This document shows positions 17,453-25,672 of a stretch of 50,428 nt of DNA, piece by piece. Source of the DNA: CAZGCA01 sp964524145 (GTDB lineage: Bacteria > Hydrogenedentota > CAZGCA01). Numbering within the stretch: position 1 is the first letter of the stretch; the number at the start of each line of letters is the position of its first letter. The notes beneath the pieces are model-generated. The model searched no databases and had not been told where the DNA came from. It saw only the letters and a list, made by a program, of their open reading frames with translations. The DNA lies in the NCBI GenBank assembly GCA_964524145.1, contig CAZGCA010000044.1:1-50428 (forward strand), written 5' to 3'. The position numbers and the translations under genes were made by a program.

Positions 17453-18706
17453 TTAGTCAGCTCTTTTGATCGAGACAATCGGTGGGTGCAGATAGCTGTT
17501 GTACCGACCTGAAAAGCCCGTTGTGTCAAGTCTTGCTTCATCCCTAATACTCTCCCCCTGGAGGCGGTAGCGCAGTATCAATGGCTTGCCGGGCTCGAGA
17601 ACCGACTGGAAGAACGCGCCGAACCGGCCGTAGCTCCGGGTCGAGTAGACCGTCGGCCGCGGGTTTAAGGTGTGATTCATGTGCTGGACAGCGTATCGCT
17701 TGTCCCTGACAACGAAGCTGCACACGACCCATGGGCCGTCCACCTGGTCGTTGACCCGCTCGCATCCTTCCGGAAACAGGTATCGAGTTGTCTTTTCATG
17801 CTCGGCAACCTCCTGCGCCGCTCTGAAATGGAACCCGGCGTGATGCAGGTCGCCCTCCAGGCGTGTCGGGCCTTGCGTGGGTTCGAGTCTGAATGTTATG
17901 TCAAACAGAAACCTGCCGTCAGGTTGCCGCCACGCAGTGATTTCACGCTGCTCGCGAACGACGACCTCCCCTGTGGGCGTATGCCACTCTACAACACTGG
18001 CGCTGCGCGAGAAGACGTTCCCGGCACATTCCAATGCCGGCACGAACCGGAGGTGGCGTTGATACGATTTGTCGCTCATGCTCCACAGATCGTAGGACCC
18101 GCCACCAGCCTTCACGGCTCGCCAGCCAACGACAAGCCCGCGATGGTGCGTGTATTTGCCACCAGGACCCTTTGTGATGAAGTCGCTCCCCTCGAAGTCG
18201 TAGACGTGATGGAACGGCTTATACGTATCGTGATAGCTCTTCGGGTCAAACTCGTACATGTAGCGGTACACGGGGCGCCCTTCAAACAAACAGTCTAAGT
18301 AGCGGCCCGGCGTGTCAATGAACGAGAACCCGCGCTCGTTCCCGCGTGGTTCAGCAGACTGAATCAGGCCCGTGTACGATCTCTTCTTTCCCGCCTTTGC
18401 TGACTCCAGGATCCATGAAACGCGGACACCAGTCGATTCCCCACTCTTGCCAATGACCGTCTCAAGCTGAGCAGGAACCAGCGTGCCGTTCTCCCGGAGT
18501 TCCAGAGTCGTCCGTTCCGTGTCATACACCCACGACGCTTCGGGCGCCGCCAGTTCTGCGCTGACCGGCACGAACTCGTGTGCGACCGGACCGGCATCGA
18601 GATCGATCCCGAACCGTATTTCTCCGGCCGGTGCCGCACCAGAGAACACGAAGCCCGAGATCAGCAGCAACACCGAGAATACGGGCAACGACGGTGCTCG
18701 TGCCAT
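17453..18706 (-). CDS. Secreted DUF6807 (PmoA-like) protein
   Basis: A 417-residue protein with a signal peptide (hydrophobic core VFSVLLLISGFVF, cleavage after AAPAG or nearby). HHRGLVVGW, GDLHHAGFHFRAA and YTHHRG are histidine-rich motifs that I recognise from the DUF6807/PmoA-like family, common in secreted proteins of planctomycetes and relatives. The name PmoA-like does not imply methane oxidation, and no enzymatic activity can be claimed. The start is secure: AGGAGGT lies seven bases before the ATG on the minus strand. It stands upstream of the HDOD-kinase gene, which has its own promoter. Confidence 0.8.
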   Translation of the reverse strand: MARAPSLPVFSVLLLISGFVFSGAAPAGEIRFGIDLDAGPVAHEFVPVSAELAAPEASWVYDTERTTLELRENGTLVPAQLETVIGKSGESTGVRVSWILESAKAGKKRSYTGLIQSAEPRGNERGFSFIDTPGRYLDCLFEGRPVYRYMYEFDPKSYHDTYKPFHHVYDFEGSDFITKGPGGKYTHHRGLVVGWRAVKAGGGSYDLWSMSDKSYQRHLRFVPALECAGNVFSRSASVVEWHTPTGEVVVREQREITAWRQPDGRFLFDITFRLEPTQGPTRLEGDLHHAGFHFRAAQEVAEHEKTTRYLFPEGCERVNDQVDGPWVVCSFVVRDKRYAVQHMNHTLNPRPTVYSTRSYGRFGAFFQSVLEPGKPLILRYRLQGESIRDEARLDTTGFSGRYNSYLHPPIVSIKRAD

Positions 18707-18761
18707 TGTTGAGACCTCCTATCTTGTCGGTTGCGAGGAACCAGCCTTTGTTGTGTGAGTA

Positions 18762-18791
18762 ACTGTAGCAAGTCCGGAACAACGAGTGCAA
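18762..18791 (-). promoter_or_regulatory. candidate promoter of the DUF6807 gene
   Basis: On the minus strand TTGCAC (18786-18791) and TACAGT (18762-18767) are 18 bases apart, about 55 bases before the start codon. Both boxes match the consensus only in part. Confidence 0.35.
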
Positions 18792-18900
18792 GCGCATTCT
18801 TTCTATCCAACAGGCCGCAGCAACAGAACCCGGATGGTGTTGATCGTGATGGGTTGCTTGCGTGCAGGCCGGGCCGGTCCGCAGTGTGGAAAAGACCGAC

Positions 18901-18929
18901 TTGACAACGAGCGTGGTATTTGCTATATT
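18901..18929 (+). promoter_or_regulatory. sigma-70-type promoter of the tRNA-tuf operon
   Basis: Perfect TTGACA at 18901-18906, then 17 bases, then TATATT at 18924-18929. It lies about 50 bases before the first tRNA of a long run of translation genes, as expected for a strong stable-RNA promoter. Confidence 0.82.
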
Positions 18930-18981
18930 TCTAATGACAGGATTAGTGTGCGTTGCGCACGCCACGGAAGGTTCACAACGT

Positions 18982-19057
18982 GCTGGCGTAGCTCAATCGG
19001 TAGAGCCGCCGCTTTGTAAGCGGCTGGTTGGGGGTTCGATTCCCTCCGCCAGCTCCA
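18982..19057 (+). tRNA. tRNA-Thr (anticodon TGT)
   Basis: A 76-base cloverleaf with acceptor stem GCTGGCG/CGCCAGC. The anticodon stem GCCGC/GCGGC encloses the loop TTTGTAA, which reads TGT for threonine. GGTTCGATTCC forms the T arm and CCA is encoded. First of four clustered tRNAs before tuf. Confidence 0.96.
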
Positions 19058-19091
19058 GGCCAGCCGTAAATATATAGTGTGACTTTTCGGC

Positions 19092-19174
19092 GGGGAGATG
19101 CCGGAGTTGGTCAATCGGAGCGGACTGTAAATCCGCCGGCGTAGCCTACGGAGGTTCGAATCCTCCTCTCCCCA
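19092..19174 (+). tRNA. tRNA-Tyr (anticodon GTA)
   Basis: Acceptor stem GGGGAGA/TCTCCCC, anticodon loop CTGTAAA reading GTA, and a long variable arm (CCGGCGTAGCCTACGG) as expected for a class II tRNA. After the discriminator A the sequence is CTG, so unlike its neighbours this gene does not encode the CCA tail, which must be added enzymatically. Confidence 0.95.
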
Positions 19175-19246
19175 CTGCCCGATATTATAGAATGTAGCAT
19201 GGAGTATGTGGGATAGACGCAAGGGCGGTTTGGTCAAACGACACGG

Positions 19247-19322
19247 GCGGGAATAGCTCAATTGGTAGAGCATCAGCCTTCCAAGCTGAGGGTTGCGGGT
19301 TCGAGGCCCGTTTCCCGCTCCA
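19247..19322 (+). tRNA. tRNA-Gly (anticodon TCC)
   Basis: Acceptor stem GCGGGAA/TTCCCGC. The anticodon stem TCAGC/GCTGA encloses CTTCCAA, giving TCC for glycine. T arm GGTTCGAGGCC; CCA encoded. Confidence 0.96.
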
Positions 19323-19431
19323 TTTGACTTGTAATGTGGGACCGCATCGGGATACAATAGCCAACGACCAGTTCGGCGACGACCGGCTGCGGCAGATACT
19401 TGGAGTGGTTCGGTGTCCGGATTGTGGCTGG

Positions 19432-19507
19432 GCCCACGTAGCTCAGTTGGTAGAGCACATGCATGGTAAGCATGTGGTCACCGGTTCGAATCCGGTCGTG
19501 GGCTCCA
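19432..19507 (+). tRNA. tRNA-Thr (anticodon GGT)
   Basis: Acceptor stem GCCCACG/CGTGGGC. The anticodon stem CATGC/GCATG encloses ATGGTAA, giving GGT for threonine. T arm GGTTCGAATCC; CCA encoded. The order Thr-Tyr-Gly-Thr-tuf is the same as the classical thrU-tyrU-glyT-thrT-tufB arrangement of Escherichia coli. Confidence 0.96.
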
Positions 19508-19560
19508 CCGAGAACGGCCTGTGGATGTCCTGAGTTAACGGGGCCAAAGGAGGGCCAATC

Positions 19561-20766
19561 ATGGCGAAGAAGAAGTTCGAGCGGACAAAGCCGCATGTAA
19601 ACATTGGCACGATAGGTCACGTCGACCACGGCAAGACGACGTTGACGAGTGCGATAACGGCGTGTTTGGCGCAGAAAGGCATGGCGGAGGCCAAGGCGTA
19701 CGAAGAGATAGACAACGCCCCCGAGGAGAAGGAGCGAGGGTTGACTATCCAGGTATTCCATGCCGAGTACGAGACCGACAACCGTCACTACGCGCATGTG
19801 GACTGTCCGGGGCACGCGGACTATATCAAGAACATGATAACGGGCGCGGCGCAGATGGACGGAGCGGTGCTGGTGGTGGGCGCGGACGACGGTCCGATGC
19901 CGCAGACGCGTGAGCACATATTGCTGGCGCGACAGGTCGGGGTGCCGAGCATCGTGGTGTTTTTGAACAAGACGGACAAGGTTGACGATCCGGAGTTGCT
20001 CGAGCTGGTGGAGCTGGAGGTTCGTGAGCTGTTGACGAAGTACGATTTTCCGGGCGACGACATCCCGGTAGTGTCGGGCAGCGCGCTCAAGGCGATGGAG
20101 TGCGGGTGCGGCAAGCCGGAGTGCGAGAACTGCTCGGTGGTATACCAGTTGTTGGAGGCGATAGACGACTACATTCCGACACCGCAGCGAGACGTTGAGA
20201 AGCCGTTTCTGATGCCGGTGGAGGACGTCTTCACGATAACGGGCCGCGGGACGGTAGCCACGGGCAGGGTGGAGCGCGGCCGTGTAAAGGTGGGCGAAGA
20301 GGTAGAGATAGTCGGGTTGCGCCAGAAGGAGATCCGCAAGACGACGGTAACGGGCGTGGAGATGTTCCGGAAGATCCTCGATGAGGGGATGGCGGGAGAC
20401 AACATAGGAGTATTGGTGCGCGGTGTGGAGCGGGACGAGGTGGAGCGCGGTCAGGTGATAGCGGCGCCGGGAACGATAACGCCCCACACGCAGTTCAAGG
20501 GCGAGGTATACGTGCTGACCAAGGAGGAAGGCGGTCGGCACACGCCGTTTTTCAGCGGGTACAGGCCGCAGTTTTATTTTCGCACGACGGACGTGACGGG
20601 CACGTTGGCGCTGCCCGAGGGTGTGGAGATGGTGATGCCTGGTGACAACGTGACGATAACAGGCGATTTGATAACGCCGATAGCGATGGAGAAGGAACTG
20701 CGGTTTGCAATCCGTGAAGGCGGCAGGACCATCGGCGCCGGCGTCGTCACCGAGATAATAGAGTAG
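19561..20766 (+). CDS. tuf: Elongation factor Tu
   Basis: A 401-residue GTPase that carries aminoacyl-tRNA to the ribosome. GHVDHGKT is the P-loop, DCPGHADY is G3 and NKTD is G4. AAAGGAGGG stands eight bases before the ATG. Two features differ from textbook EF-Tu. The G domain ends with a cysteine cluster, Cys181, 183, 188 and 191 in CGCGKPECENC, that looks like a zinc knuckle. The segment after switch I reads GLTIQVFHAEYET where most bacteria have GITI-N-T-A-H-V-E-Y-E-T; the Mg-coordinating Thr62 is kept. It follows four tRNA genes and is followed by rpmG, probably in one transcript. Confidence 0.98.
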   Translation: MAKKKFERTKPHVNIGTIGHVDHGKTTLTSAITACLAQKGMAEAKAYEEIDNAPEEKERGLTIQVFHAEYETDNRHYAHVDCPGHADYIKNMITGAAQMDGAVLVVGADDGPMPQTREHILLARQVGVPSIVVFLNKTDKVDDPELLELVELEVRELLTKYDFPGDDIPVVSGSALKAMECGCGKPECENCSVVYQLLEAIDDYIPTPQRDVEKPFLMPVEDVFTITGRGTVATGRVERGRVKVGEEVEIVGLRQKEIRKTTVTGVEMFRKILDEGMAGDNIGVLVRGVERDEVERGQVIAAPGTITPHTQFKGEVYVLTKEEGGRHTPFFSGYRPQFYFRTTDVTGTLALPEGVEMVMPGDNVTITGDLITPIAMEKELRFAIREGGRTIGAGVVTEIIE

Positions 20767-20780
20767 GGCAGACGACAGCG

Positions 20781-20930
20781 ATGAGAGAGAATATTGTGCT
20801 CGAGTGTACGGAATGCAAGAACCGGAACTATACCTCAAAGAAGGATAAGAAGAAGCAATCCGCAAGACTTGAGTTGAAGAAGTTTTGCAGGTCTTGTAGA
20901 AAGCACACGCTGCATCGAGAAGGTAAGTAG
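20781..20930 (+). CDS. rpmG: 50S ribosomal protein L33
   Basis: A 49-residue protein starting at ATG 20781, 14 bases after tuf. ECTECKNRNYTSKKDKK is the typical L33 N-terminus, and two CxxC pairs (CTEC and CRSC) make this the zinc-ribbon form. The C-terminus RKHTLHREGK fits the family. The position between tuf and tRNA-Trp/secE is the usual place for rpmG in many bacteria. Confidence 0.95.
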   Translation: MRENIVLECTECKNRNYTSKKDKKKQSARLELKKFCRSCRKHTLHREGK

Positions 20931-20965
20931 GCGATACAATAGAGTCTTCTACTTGGAGTTGAGGC

Positions 20966-21043
20966 AGGCCTGTAGCTCTAACTGGATAGAGCACTGGACT
21001 CCAAATCCGGGGGTTGTGGGTTCGAATCCCTCCAGGCCTGCCA
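20966..21043 (+). tRNA. tRNA-Trp (anticodon CCA)
   Basis: Acceptor stem AGGCCTG/CAGGCCT. The anticodon stem CTGGA/TCCGG (with one wobble) encloses CTCCAAA, reading CCA for tryptophan. CCA tail encoded. It sits between rpmG and secE, as in many bacterial genomes. Confidence 0.95.
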
Positions 21044-21102
21044 GTTCGAGGCTTTGTGGTTGTGTGGGTGTTGTGGAGTGAGTTGTTCACGATAGGTTTT
21101 CG

Positions 21103-21294
21103 GTGCTGCAAAAGATAAAGACGTTTGTAGGTGAAGTTCAGTCTGAGATGAAGCGAGTCTCGTGGCCCAAGAGGGACGAGGTGATCGGTTCGGCAACGGT
21201 AGTCTTGGTCCTGGTTGCCATCGTGATGGTGGTCACGGGTGTGCTGGACAACGTGTTTGAGCTCCTAATATACGGACTACTGGGCCTCGGCTGA
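21103..21294 (+). CDS. secE: Preprotein translocase subunit SecE
   Basis: A 63-residue protein starting with GTG. EVQSEMKRVSWPKRDEVIGSATVVL is split by the conserved VSWPKRDEV motif of single-span SecE, followed by one membrane helix (VVLVLVAIVMVVTGVLDNVF). SecE clamps the SecY channel in the inner membrane. It lies between tRNA-Trp and nusG, the standard context, which removes doubt about so short a gene. Confidence 0.95.
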   Translation: MLQKIKTFVGEVQSEMKRVSWPKRDEVIGSATVVLVLVAIVMVVTGVLDNVFELLIYGLLGLG

Positions 21295-21315
21295 TGATGG
21301 TCGTGGAGGTTTAAG

Positions 21316-21852
21316 TTGGAACAACAGGCTAGGTGGTACGCCATTCATGCGCACTCGGGCCAGGAGAACCGCGTCAAGGAGAACCTCGAGAACGCCGTCC
21401 GAAAACTGGATTACGGTAATCTCATCGAGGAAGTACTGATCCCGTGCGAGGAAGTCGCTGAGATAAAAGGGGGCAAGAAATCGATCACAACGCGCAAGTT
21501 CTTCCCCGGCTATGTCCTTGTGAGGATGGTGCTAAACGATGACACCTGGTACCTTGTCAAGAACACGCCGGGTGTCAGCGGCTTCATAGGAGCTGGCCGG
21601 ACGCCGGTGCCGCTGGACGATGAAGAGGTCAGGGGCATCATTGAACGCGAGAAGGAAGAGCAGCTCAAGCCGAAGCCGAAAGTCATGTTCGAGATCGGCG
21701 AACGGGTGAAGATAACCGAGGGACCGTTTGCGAACTTCATGGGAATGGTTGACGAGGTAAACATCGAGCGCGGCAAGCTGAAGGTTATGGTGGAGATATT
21801 CGAACGTCTCACGGCTGTTGAACTCGAGTTCTGGCAAGTCGAGAAATCCTAA
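21316..21852 (+). CDS. nusG: Transcription termination/antitermination factor NusG
   Basis: A 178-residue protein. The start is TTG at 21316, fixed by GGAGGT at 21305-21310. WYAIHAHSGQENRVKENL opens the NGN domain, and FPGYVLVRM and NTPGVSGFIG are conserved NusG segments. GERVKITEGPFANFMGMVDEV is the KOW motif. NusG binds RNA polymerase and couples it to Rho or to the ribosome. Conserved order secE-nusG-rplK-rplA. Confidence 0.97.
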   Translation: MEQQARWYAIHAHSGQENRVKENLENAVRKLDYGNLIEEVLIPCEEVAEIKGGKKSITTRKFFPGYVLVRMVLNDDTWYLVKNTPGVSGFIGAGRTPVPLDDEEVRGIIEREKEEQLKPKPKVMFEIGERVKITEGPFANFMGMVDEVNIERGKLKVMVEIFERLTAVELEFWQVEKS

Positions 21853-21866
21853 GGTATGAGGATACG

Positions 21867-22292
21867 ATGGGCAAGAAAGTCATAGGGAAAATCAAGTTGC
21901 AGGTTCCTGGGGGCCAGGCGAATCCGGCTCCGCCTGTGGGGCCGGCTTTAGGTCAACATGGGCTCAATATCATGCAGTTTTGTCAGGAGTTCAATGAACG
22001 GACGAAGGGTAGTGCGGGACTTATAATCCCTGCGGAAATACTGGTCTATGAGGACAGAACGTTCACGTTCGTCACTAAAACGCCGCCGGCGTCGGTGTTG
22101 CTGAAGCGTGCCGCACAATTGGCCAAGGCCTCGGGCGTCCCGAACAGGGAAAAGGTGGGAACCGTGACGAACGCGCAGATCAAGGAGATAGCGGAACTGA
22201 AGGCGCCGGATCTGAGTGCGTCAAGCATTGAGGCTGCGACGAGCATGATCCGCGGCACGGCGCGAAGTATGGGCATCGAAGTCACCGATTGA
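21867..22292 (+). CDS. rplK: 50S ribosomal protein L11
   Basis: A 141-residue protein of exact family length. KLQVPGGQANPAPPVGPALG is the N-terminal L11 signature, and the C-terminal RNA-binding domain ends with ATSMIRGTARSMGIEV. L11 forms the GTPase-associated centre with 23S rRNA. It starts 14 bases after nusG. Confidence 0.98.
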   Translation: MGKKVIGKIKLQVPGGQANPAPPVGPALGQHGLNIMQFCQEFNERTKGSAGLIIPAEILVYEDRTFTFVTKTPPASVLLKRAAQLAKASGVPNREKVGTVTNAQIKEIAELKAPDLSASSIEAATSMIRGTARSMGIEVTD

Positions 22293-22369
22293 GATGGCCT
22301 GTTCCGGTTGCACGTTGAGACTTGTCTTTGTGGGAGGGATTCCCCGTTTGAACCACAGGAGGTACACTA

Positions 22370-23080
22370 ATGTCCAGGCATAAGAGCAAGAGGTACGCGG
22401 CCGTGGTGGAACAGGCCGAACGCGACAAGCAGTACAAGCTTGAAGAGGCGGTTGCGATCACCAAGAAATGCGCCACGGCGAAGTTTGATGAAACGGTTGA
22501 GCTGGCTTTCAAGCTCGGAGTGGACCCCCGGCAGGCGGAACAGATGGTGCGCGGTACAGTCATGTTGCCGCACGGCACCGGCAAGCAGTTGCGTATAGCT
22601 GTCTTTGCCAAAGGCGAGAAGGAGAAGGAGGCCGAAGAGGCCGGAGCGGACTTTGTCGGCTCCGACGACCTTGTCGAAAAGGTTCAGGGTGGATGGTGCG
22701 ACTTCGACGTCGCAATATCCACGCCTGATATGATGAGAAGTGTCGGCAAGCTGGGTCGGATTCTAGGTCCTCGCGGGTTGATGCCAAACCCGAAGTCGGG
22801 CACGGTCTCGTTTGATCTCGCGACAACAGTGACGGAGTTTAAGAAGGGCAAGGTGGAGTTCAGGGTTGACAAGAACGCAAATATTCACGTGCCGGTCGGG
22901 AAGGCATCCTTTCCAGAAGGTCAGCTTGTTGAGAACGCGTCGGCGGTTATCGAGAGCATCGTCAAGTCGAGACCCGCGTCTGCAAAGGGCACGTACCTGA
23001 GGTCGGTCGCAATGAGCAGCACAATGGGGCCCGGGCTGAAGCTTGACCGACAAGCGTTGGCGGAAGCATTCGGCAGATAG
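22370..23080 (+). CDS. rplA: 50S ribosomal protein L1
   Basis: A 236-residue protein. GRILGPRGLMPNPKSGTV is the L1 signature, and the C-terminus (YLRSVAMSSTMGPGLKLD) is typical. CAGGAGGT lies just upstream of the ATG. L1 forms the ribosomal stalk at the E site and in known systems represses its own rplKA mRNA; the 77-base gap before it could carry such control, but I see no clear L1-site. Downstream the expected rplJ-rplL-rpoB-rpoC are absent and metK follows after 44 bases. Confidence 0.97.
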   Translation: MSRHKSKRYAAVVEQAERDKQYKLEEAVAITKKCATAKFDETVELAFKLGVDPRQAEQMVRGTVMLPHGTGKQLRIAVFAKGEKEKEAEEAGADFVGSDDLVEKVQGGWCDFDVAISTPDMMRSVGKLGRILGPRGLMPNPKSGTVSFDLATTVTEFKKGKVEFRVDKNANIHVPVGKASFPEGQLVENASAVIESIVKSRPASAKGTYLRSVAMSSTMGPGLKLDRQALAEAFGR

Positions 23081-23124
23081 CCGATTCGGCTTTGAAGACT
23101 ACCGTTCACACCTGGAGAACAATC

Positions 23125-24324
23125 ATGAGCAAGAGGCATCGTCTTTTCAGTTCCGAGTCAGTCACCGAAGGTCATCCGGACAAAATCGCCGACCAGATAT
23201 CCGACGGGGTACTCGACGCGATCTACAAGCAGGATAAGTACGGCCGCGTGGCCTGCGAGGTAATGGTTACGACCGGGATGGCGATAATTGCCGGCGAGAT
23301 AACCACGACGGCGCAGATCGAAGTGCCCAAGATCGCCCGCGACGTCATAAGGGATATTGGATACACCGATGCTTCGTACGGGTTTGACTATGAAACCTGC
23401 GCCGTGCTCACTTCCATTGACGAACAGTCTCCCGATATTGCACGGGGTGTCAAGAGACGGAAGGAAGAAGAACAGGGGGCCGGCGACCAGGGCATGATGT
23501 ACGGGTACGCGACCGACGAGACGCCTGAACGCATGCCGGCGCCGATCCTTCTCGCGCACAAGCTCACGCGCCGCCTCGCAGAAGTCCGGAAAGAGGGAAT
23601 CCTTGATTTCATAAGGCCTGACGGCAAGGCGCAGGTCACCATCGACTATGCTGACGACCGCCCGAGCAGGATAGTCAACGTGGTGGTCTCGACACAGCAC
23701 TCCCCCGGTATCACGGGCCGGAACGGCGAGATGACCAAGGCGGCCAAATCCAAGGTCGTGCGGCACGTGATCAAACCTGTGCTGCCGCCCGAACTGGTCG
23801 GCCGCAAGAGAATAGACTACTTCATTAACCCGACGGGCCGTTTCGTCGTGGGAGGGCCTCAAGGCGATTGCGGGGTGACGGGCAGGAAGATAATCGTGGA
23901 TACGTACGGCGGCATGGGCCGGCACGGCGGCGGCGCGTTCTCCGGCAAGGACCCGTCCAAGGTTGACCGGTCGGCAGCGTACATGATGCGACACGTTGCA
24001 AAGAACATTGTTGCGGCGCGTCTTGCGAAGCGGTGTGAGACGCAGGTGGCTTATGCGATAGGCGTTGCGAAGCCGGTGTCGGTGTATGTTGACACGTTTG
24101 GCACCGGTGTTATTTCGGACGAGCGTCTGGCGGCGATAGTGCTCGACAACTTCGACTTCCGTCCGGCGAAGATCATTGAATACCTCAAGCTGCGAAGGCC
24201 AATATACAAAAAGACGGCGGCCTACGGTCATTTCGGTCGTGAAGAGCGGGATTTCACGTGGGAGAGAGTGAACAGGGCAAAGGATCTGAGGAAGGCTGCC
24301 AAGACGCGCAGCAAGGTACGGTAA
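23125..24324 (+). CDS. metK: S-adenosylmethionine synthetase
   Basis: A 399-residue enzyme that makes SAM from methionine and ATP. FSSESVTEGHPDKIADQISD is the N-terminal signature, GAGDQGMMYGYA the first PROSITE-type motif and GGGAFSGKDPSKVDRSAAY the P-loop-like second. The ATG at 23125 has GGAG seven bases upstream; the open frame extends further upstream without a better start. It follows rplA closely, so it is probably read from the tRNA-tuf-ribosomal operon or a weak internal promoter. The 44-base gap is too short for a SAM riboswitch. Next in line is ahcY, one base away. Confidence 0.97.
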   Translation: MSKRHRLFSSESVTEGHPDKIADQISDGVLDAIYKQDKYGRVACEVMVTTGMAIIAGEITTTAQIEVPKIARDVIRDIGYTDASYGFDYETCAVLTSIDEQSPDIARGVKRRKEEEQGAGDQGMMYGYATDETPERMPAPILLAHKLTRRLAEVRKEGILDFIRPDGKAQVTIDYADDRPSRIVNVVVSTQHSPGITGRNGEMTKAAKSKVVRHVIKPVLPPELVGRKRIDYFINPTGRFVVGGPQGDCGVTGRKIIVDTYGGMGRHGGGAFSGKDPSKVDRSAAYMMRHVAKNIVAARLAKRCETQVAYAIGVAKPVSVYVDTFGTGVISDERLAAIVLDNFDFRPAKIIEYLKLRRPIYKKTAAYGHFGREERDFTWERVNRAKDLRKAAKTRSKVR

Positions 24325-24325
24325 G

Positions 24326-25585
24326 ATGAACTACGATATCAACGATTTGTCGCTGGCTGCCAAAGGCAAGAAACGAATAGAGTGGGCCGATGGTGATATG
24401 CCCGTCCTGAGGCGCATTCGCGACCGGTTCGCTCGCGAGAAGCCGTTGCGCGGAATGCGCATGTCGGCCTGCCTGCACATTACCGCCGAGACCGCCAACG
24501 TTGCGCGGGCTCTGAAGGCCGGAGGTGCGGACCTCGTGCTCTGCGCTTCGAACCCGCTCTCGACCCAGGACGACGTGGCGGCCTCGCTCGTGAAGCACTT
24601 TCGCATTCCGATGTTCGCGTGCAAGGGTGAGGACCGCAAGACGTATTACCGCCACATTATTGCCGCGATAGAGCACCGGCCGAACATCACGATGGACGAT
24701 GGGGCGGATCTCGTCTCAACGATACACTCGAAATACGCTTCACTTGCTAAACAGGTGCTCGGCAGCATGGAGGAAACGACGACGGGAGTCATACGGCTGC
24801 GTGCAATGGAGAAAGACAACGCGCTAAGAATACCTGTTATCGCAGTCAACGACGCCGACACGAAGCATCTCTTCGACAACCGGTACGGCACGGGCCAGTC
24901 AACGGTGGATGGTATAATACGTGCCACGGACATTCTCTTGGCCGGCAAGACGATAGTCGCCGCGGGATACGGGTGGTGCGGCAGGGGTTTTGCGATGCGC
25001 GCACGAGGCATGGGAGCGAACGTTATCGTAACGGAAGTGGATCCGACCCGGGCGCTCGAGGCCGTGATGGATGGTTTCAGAGTGATGCGCATGATCGACG
25101 CCGCACGGGAAGCCGACCTTATCTGTACGCTTACCGGCGACATAAGCGTGGTGGATGTGAAGCATTTCAAGGTCATGAAAGACGGTGCGATGGTGTGCAA
25201 CTCGGGGCACTTCAACGTCGAGATCGACCTCGCCGCGCTGAGGAAAATGGCCAAGACCGTCCGCAGAAACGTGCGCAATCACGTCGACGAGTATTTGCTT
25301 CGAGACGGCCGACGCATACGGGTGCTTGGGCAGGGACGCCTGGTCAATCTCGCGGCCGCTGAAGGCCATCCGGCAAGCGTGATGGACATGAGTTTCGCCG
25401 TTCAGGCGCTGACGAGCGAGTGGGTTGTGAAAAACCGGGACAAGCTTGAGCCCAAGGTGTACGATGTGCCGAAGAAGATCGACCAGCAGGTTGCGCGGCT
25501 GAAACTTGCCGCGATGGGCCTCAAGATAGACGCGCTGTTGCCAGAGCAGAAGCGCTACCTGTCGTCGTGGAAGATGGGCACCTGA
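24326..25585 (+). CDS. ahcY: Adenosylhomocysteinase (SAH hydrolase)
   Basis: A 419-residue NAD-dependent enzyme that splits S-adenosylhomocysteine into adenosine and homocysteine, relieving product inhibition of methyltransferases. SACLHITAETANV, GADLVLCASNPLSTQDDV, AGYGWCGRGFAMRARG (NAD-binding) and CNSGHFNVEID are all conserved. It is the shorter bacterial form and ends normally (KRYLSSWKMGT). It starts one base after the metK stop, so the two are translated together: MetK makes SAM and AhcY clears its by-product. Confidence 0.97.
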   Translation: MNYDINDLSLAAKGKKRIEWADGDMPVLRRIRDRFAREKPLRGMRMSACLHITAETANVARALKAGGADLVLCASNPLSTQDDVAASLVKHFRIPMFACKGEDRKTYYRHIIAAIEHRPNITMDDGADLVSTIHSKYASLAKQVLGSMEETTTGVIRLRAMEKDNALRIPVIAVNDADTKHLFDNRYGTGQSTVDGIIRATDILLAGKTIVAAGYGWCGRGFAMRARGMGANVIVTEVDPTRALEAVMDGFRVMRMIDAAREADLICTLTGDISVVDVKHFKVMKDGAMVCNSGHFNVEIDLAALRKMAKTVRRNVRNHVDEYLLRDGRRIRVLGQGRLVNLAAAEGHPASVMDMSFAVQALTSEWVVKNRDKLEPKVYDVPKKIDQQVARLKLAAMGLKIDALLPEQKRYLSSWKMGT

Positions 25586-25586
25586 A

Positions 25587-25615
25587 TTGACGCTTGACTC
25601 GATGCGTGTTACAAT
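25587..25615 (+). promoter_or_regulatory. sigma-70-type promoter after ahcY
   Basis: TTGACG at 25587-25592 and TACAAT at 25610-25615 are 17 bases apart, starting just after the ahcY stop codon. It would drive the small ORF at 25673 and the radical SAM-uvrA operon. Confidence 0.7.
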
Positions 25616-25672
25616 CCTACCAGTAGGACGAAGAGCCTATACGGTCGTTGGCGTTTATGACAAGGATCCCCA

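Noticed and set aside
19273..21111. 612-codon minus-strand frame over tRNAs, tuf, rpmG and tRNA-Trp
   Set aside because: It runs antisense through clear tRNA and EF-Tu genes and has no family resemblance.
23081..23124. SAM riboswitch before metK
   Set aside because: Only 44 bases separate rplA from metK, too few for any known SAM aptamer plus expression platform.
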